From: Muribaculaceae bacterium
GTDB lineage: Bacteria > Bacteroidota > Bacteroidia > Bacteroidales > Muribaculaceae
Length of the DNA: 9,695 bases
Direction of reading: 5' to 3'
Assembly (NCBI GenBank): GCA_017619255.1
Contig: JAFZSS010000041.1
Location: forward strand, 1 to 9,695
The notes under the pieces are model-generated. The model was not told the origin of the DNA and did no database searches. It saw only the letters and a program-made list of their open reading frames with translations. Each line of letters opens with the position of its first letter. The first letter of the stretch is position 1. Positions 6,788 to 9,695 of the stretch are shown in pieces. The translations under genes were made by a program, and so were the position numbers.

Positions 6788-7540
6788 ATGAAAAAGAATC
6801 TTGTGTTTTTTGCGCTGATTTTGATGGCGCTTGTATCTTGTTCGAAGCTTCAGAGTAACGAGAAAAAATTCTTGAAAGGCATGCAGAGCGAGGACTATGA
6901 AGAGTCCAGTCAAGCCTTCAATGACTTTTGCGAATGGATGGAGAATGACTCCGAGACGATGACGCATGATTTCAATCTCATGCGTGAGAAGATGGGACTC
7001 AAAGTCGTCAGCAGTGGAGATGGCATTGTGCGTTGTTACAGCTGGGAAACGACAGGCAGCGATTCACTCCATATCTATGCGAACATTACCCAATGGAAGC
7101 TTGGCGATAATTTTGCCGCTTTTTCTGGTCCTATTGACCAGCTGCTGGCTGGACGCAAGACCCGAATAAAGAATTACCATTTCGTGGCCCATAACATTGA
7201 CTCAATTATTGATGTGACTTTAGGCCAGAACAAGGTTTATTTGATTCTTCAGTCCTACATCAACAAGTATGGGATGCGTCGTGCATTTGTTTCGGCCGGC
7301 ACAATCATCGGCATTAAGTTGTCATTGTTGCCTTCCTTCTTTGACGGCACCGATATCGCAGGGAACAATGAGTTCCGTGATAATGGAGATGTGCCGATTG
7401 ACAAACTCTTCAAGTGGGATGAAAAGACTGGCCGTCTCTATGCTTATCAGACCGATGACGAGAACAACCTCATTCCCGGCAAGTACACTGTTTATCAGTT
7501 GGGAAATGACCGTTTTACCCGTCTTCCTGACGAAGAATAA
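6788..7540 (+). CDS. Lipoprotein of unknown function (250 aa)
   Basis: The lipoprotein signal peptide is clear: MKK, a hydrophobic core (NLVFFALILMAL) and lipobox ALVSC with Cys18. The mature part opens with a charged helical stretch (~22-60, rich in Glu, Asp and Lys), then a probable beta-rich domain containing GIVRCYSWETTGSDSLHIYA and a C-terminal stretch ending GKYTVYQLGNDRFTRL. From memory, similar RxYSWDTxxGGTMHxF and GKYxVYxFxGxxFE patterns occur in Bacteroidota hypothetical exported proteins, but I cannot confirm homology. No enzymatic motif is seen. It starts 6 nt after the preceding lipoprotein gene and ends 34 nt before the M49 peptidase gene, so the three probably share a transcript. 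The two lipoproteins do not look like paralogues apart from their signal peptides. Confidence 0.87.
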   Translation: MKKNLVFFALILMALVSCSKLQSNEKKFLKGMQSEDYEESSQAFNDFCEWMENDSETMTHDFNLMREKMGLKVVSSGDGIVRCYSWETTGSDSLHIYANITQWKLGDNFAAFSGPIDQLLAGRKTRIKNYHFVAHNIDSIIDVTLGQNKVYLILQSYINKYGMRRAFVSAGTIIGIKLSLLPSFFDGTDIAGNNEFRDNGDVPIDKLFKWDEKTGRLYAYQTDDENNLIPGKYTVYQLGNDRFTRLPDEE

Positions 7541-7574
7541 ATACCTTACATAAAACTCAACAAGAAACTAGTTT

Positions 7575-9575
7575 ATGAAAAAAATCTTTCTTGCCGTCAT
7601 CACGACGGCGTTAGCTACTACCGCTATGGCTCAGAACAGCAACAATTTTAATTACTCGGTAGACCGCTTTGCCGATATCGAGGTATTGCGCTACCAGGTG
7701 CCTGGTTTTGAGGATCTGTCGCTCCAGCAGAAGGAGCTGGTTTATTACCTCACCGAGGCTGCTCTCAACGGCCGTGACATCCTCTTTGACCAGAACTGCA
7801 AGTATAACCTCATGGTGCGTCAAACCCTTGAGGACATCTATCGCAATTACACTGGCGACAAGAACGACAAGGATTACCAGGGTTTCATGAAATATCTGAA
7901 GCAGGTATGGTTCGGCAATGGCATCCATCACCACTACTCCATGGACAAGTTTGTGCCCGAGTTCTCCAAGGATTTCTTTGATAAGCAGTTTGCAAAACTG
8001 CCTGGAGCTAAAGAACGTGAGGGTGAAAAGAAAGTGCTCGACCGTGTCATCTTTGACCCCTCGTTCATGGCCAAGCGCGTGAACCAGGCCGACGGCGAGG
8101 ATCTGATTCTCACCTCGGCTTGCAACATGTATGAGGGCGTGACCCAGCAGGAGGTTGAGGACTACTATAACAGCCTCAAGGATACCACCGATCTCACCCC
8201 CGTCTCATGGGGTCTGAACAGCAAGGTGGTGAAGCGTGATGGCAAGATTGTAGAGGAACCGTACAAAGTGGGTGGCCTTTATGGCAAGGCTATCGAGAAG
8301 ATTGTCTATTGGCTCCAGAAAGCTGCCACCGTGGCCGAGAACGAGGGCCAGGCCGCTTACATCAACGAGTTGATCAAGTTCTATCAGACCGGTTCGTTGA
8401 AGACCTTTGACGATTACAGCATTATGTGGGCCGAGGAGACCAAGAGCGAAGTGGACTTCATCAACGGCTTCATTGAGAGCTACGGCGATCCCTTGGGCAT
8501 GACGGGCTCATGGGAAGGCATGGTGAACTTCAAAGACAAGGCAGCCTCTTACCGCTCAAAACTGATCAGTGAGAACGCCCAGTACTTTGAGAGCAACTCG
8601 CCTGTTGATAACCGCTTCAAAAAGAAAAATGTGAAGGGTGTCAGCGCCAAGGTCATCACCGCCGCTATTCTGGCTGGTGACAGCTATCCCTCCACGCCTA
8701 TCGGCATCAACCTGCCCAACAGCAACTGGATTCGTGCCCAGCACGGCTCCAAGTCGGTGTCTATCGACAACATCACCGATGCTTACAACAAGGTGGCTGC
8801 CGGTACCGGCTTTAACGAGGAGTTTGCATACAGTAACGAGGAAGTCGAGTTGATGAAGAACTACTTGGCACTTGCCGATGCACTCCACACCGACCTGCAC
8901 GAGTGCTTGGGCCACGCCTCGGGACAACTGCTGCCTGGCGTTGACCAGGATGCTCTCAAGGCTCACGGCTCGACCCTCGAGGAGGCACGCGCCGATCTGT
9001 TCGCCCTGTATTATCTTGCCGATCCCAAGCTGATTGAGCTGGGCATCTTCAAGGACAAGGACACCTACAAGGCTGAATACTACAAGTATATTATGAACGG
9101 CCTGATGACCCAGCTCACCCGCATCGAGCCGGGCAAGGATATCGAGGAGGCTCACATGCGCAACCGTAAACTTATCAGCGAGTGGTGCTATCAGCATGGC
9201 ATGAAGGATAATGTCATCGAGTATGTGAAGCGTGATGGCAAAACTTACATCCGTGTTAACGACTATCAAAAGCTGCGTGGCCTGTTCGCAGAGCTGCTCG
9301 CCGAGATCCAGCGCATCAAGAGCGAGGGCGACTACGAGGCAGGACGACAATTGGTAGAGACTTACGGCGTGAAAGTGGATCCCACCCTGCACAAGGAAGT
9401 GTTGGCTCGCTACGAGGGCCTGAATATCGCTCCTTACAAGGGCTTTGTTAATCCCATCTACACTCCTGTCTATGACAAGAACGGTAAGCTGATTGATGTG
9501 AAGATCTCTTACACCGAGAACTACATCGACCAAATGCTCCGCTACGGTCAGGACTACTCTCCCCTTACCCACTAA
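7575..9575 (+). CDS. Exported dipeptidyl peptidase III-like M49 zinc peptidase
   Basis: A 666-residue M49 metallopeptidase, a family that removes dipeptides from the N-terminus of oligopeptides. The zinc motif HEXXGH appears as HECLGH (His442, Glu443, Cys444, His447), with the second motif LEEARAD (Glu469-Glu470) supplying the third zinc ligand about 23 residues later. The short spacing and the Cys variant match, from memory, the Bacteroides thetaiotaomicron enzyme (about 675 residues, HECLGH) rather than the HELLGH of eukaryotic forms. GINLPNSNWIR from residue 377 fits a conserved substrate-binding region of the family. A signal peptide is visible (MKK, hydrophobic TTALATTAMA, probable cleavage AMA|Q after residue 19) with no lipobox Cys, so the mature enzyme is probably periplasmic. 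The gene lies 34 nt after the lipoprotein gene and ends 24 nt before a terminator-like hairpin. No key residue is missing. Confidence 0.95.
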   Translation: MKKIFLAVITTALATTAMAQNSNNFNYSVDRFADIEVLRYQVPGFEDLSLQQKELVYYLTEAALNGRDILFDQNCKYNLMVRQTLEDIYRNYTGDKNDKDYQGFMKYLKQVWFGNGIHHHYSMDKFVPEFSKDFFDKQFAKLPGAKEREGEKKVLDRVIFDPSFMAKRVNQADGEDLILTSACNMYEGVTQQEVEDYYNSLKDTTDLTPVSWGLNSKVVKRDGKIVEEPYKVGGLYGKAIEKIVYWLQKAATVAENEGQAAYINELIKFYQTGSLKTFDDYSIMWAEETKSEVDFINGFIESYGDPLGMTGSWEGMVNFKDKAASYRSKLISENAQYFESNSPVDNRFKKKNVKGVSAKVITAAILAGDSYPSTPIGINLPNSNWIRAQHGSKSVSIDNITDAYNKVAAGTGFNEEFAYSNEEVELMKNYLALADALHTDLHECLGHASGQLLPGVDQDALKAHGSTLEEARADLFALYYLADPKLIELGIFKDKDTYKAEYYKYIMNGLMTQLTRIEPGKDIEEAHMRNRKLISEWCYQHGMKDNVIEYVKRDGKTYIRVNDYQKLRGLFAELLAEIQRIKSEGDYEAGRQLVETYGVKVDPTLHKEVLARYEGLNIAPYKGFVNPIYTPVYDKNGKLIDVKISYTENYIDQMLRYGQDYSPLTH

Positions 9576-9598
9576 TCAACTCCGAAGGATTTCCTATC

Positions 9599-9633
9599 AC
9601 GAGGAGGCCGCCTGCTGGTAGCCTCCTCGTTGT
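9599..9633 (+). terminator. Hairpin terminator after the M49 gene
   Basis: Ten consecutive pairs (9599-9608, ACGAGGAGGC, with 9621-9630, GCCTCCTCGT) close a 12-nt loop that may hold a small inner CC/GG pairing. The 3' side continues TGTATAATAATAA, AT-rich but without a true T-run, so it may act as a factor-assisted or weak terminator. It begins 24 nt past the stop codon and is immediately followed by a new promoter, supporting a transcription unit boundary. Confidence 0.7.
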
Positions 9634-9656
9634 ATAATAATAACAGCTACAGATGA

Positions 9657-9687
9657 TTGCGCAATCGGCGGTTTTTTTGTATCTTTG
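9657..9687 (+). promoter_or_regulatory. Bacteroidota-type promoter reading out of the window
   Basis: TTG at 9657-9659, a 20-nt spacer and TATCTTTG at 9680-9687 match the Bacteroidota -33/-7 consensus. The spacer ends in a run of seven T. Transcription should begin within the last few bases of the window and serve a gene beyond the right edge. A perfect 12-bp palindrome (GATTGCGCAATC, 9655-9666) covers the -33 element and could be an operator. Confidence 0.8.
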
Positions 9688-9695
9688 CGTCAACA

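Noticed and set aside
8556..9572. Long open reading frame (338 codons) on the minus strand across the M49 gene
   Set aside because: It lies wholly antisense to a gene with intact M49 motifs. Codon bias of GC-rich sense codons leaves the opposite frame open, and the translation is a Leu/Val-rich shadow with no recognisable domain.

Overview
The window looks like a chromosomal segment of a Bacteroidales bacterium (Bacteroides, Prevotella or Muribaculaceae type). The grounds are two promoters of the Bacteroidota form (TTG, 19-20 nt spacer, TAnnTTTG), no clear Shine-Dalgarno sequences ahead of the genes, a tricorn-like S41 protease with a Lys-rich linker, a RseP form with two PDZ-like regions, and an exported M49 peptidase with the HECLGH zinc motif known from Bacteroides. 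All seven genes are on the + strand and almost no DNA is left over. It is not an obvious mobile or accessory region: there are no transposases, integrases, tRNAs, rRNAs or CRISPR arrays.

Layout: (1) nt 1-2196 is the 3' two thirds of a tricorn-like protease gene cut by the left edge, closed by a strong hairpin terminator at 2229-2267. (2) nt 2351-2388 holds a promoter, with two abutting -7 boxes, that fires almost directly onto the start of dxr (2390-3562, MEP isoprenoid pathway). (3) A 111-nt spacer (3563-3673) carries a 7-bp tandem repeat and a GC-rich palindrome. (4) A compact block follows: rseP (3674-5095), an RlmI-type rRNA methyltransferase overlapping it by 4 nt (5092-6279), two small unknown lipoproteins (6314-6781 and 6788-7540) and a secreted dipeptidyl peptidase III-like M49 enzyme (7575-9575). 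A terminator-like hairpin closes it at 9599-9630. (5) A textbook Bacteroidota promoter (9657-9687) reads out of the right edge into an unseen gene.

Between the promoter at 2351 and the hairpin at 9599 I see no other convincing terminator, so dxr through the M49 gene could be one transcript, with the dxr-rseP spacer as the weakest link. Functionally the block mixes housekeeping (isoprenoid synthesis, rRNA modification) with envelope functions (intramembrane proteolysis, two lipoproteins, a periplasmic exopeptidase). The upstream tricorn-like protease and the M49 enzyme are both oligopeptide-processing enzymes, but nothing in the sequence ties them into one pathway.

I found no evidence of a new multi-gene system. 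The most checkable oddities are an exact 59-bp repeat at the extreme left edge (gene conversion or an assembly artefact), the near-leaderless dxr start, the repeat-palindrome spacer before rseP, and the two unrecognised lipoproteins.
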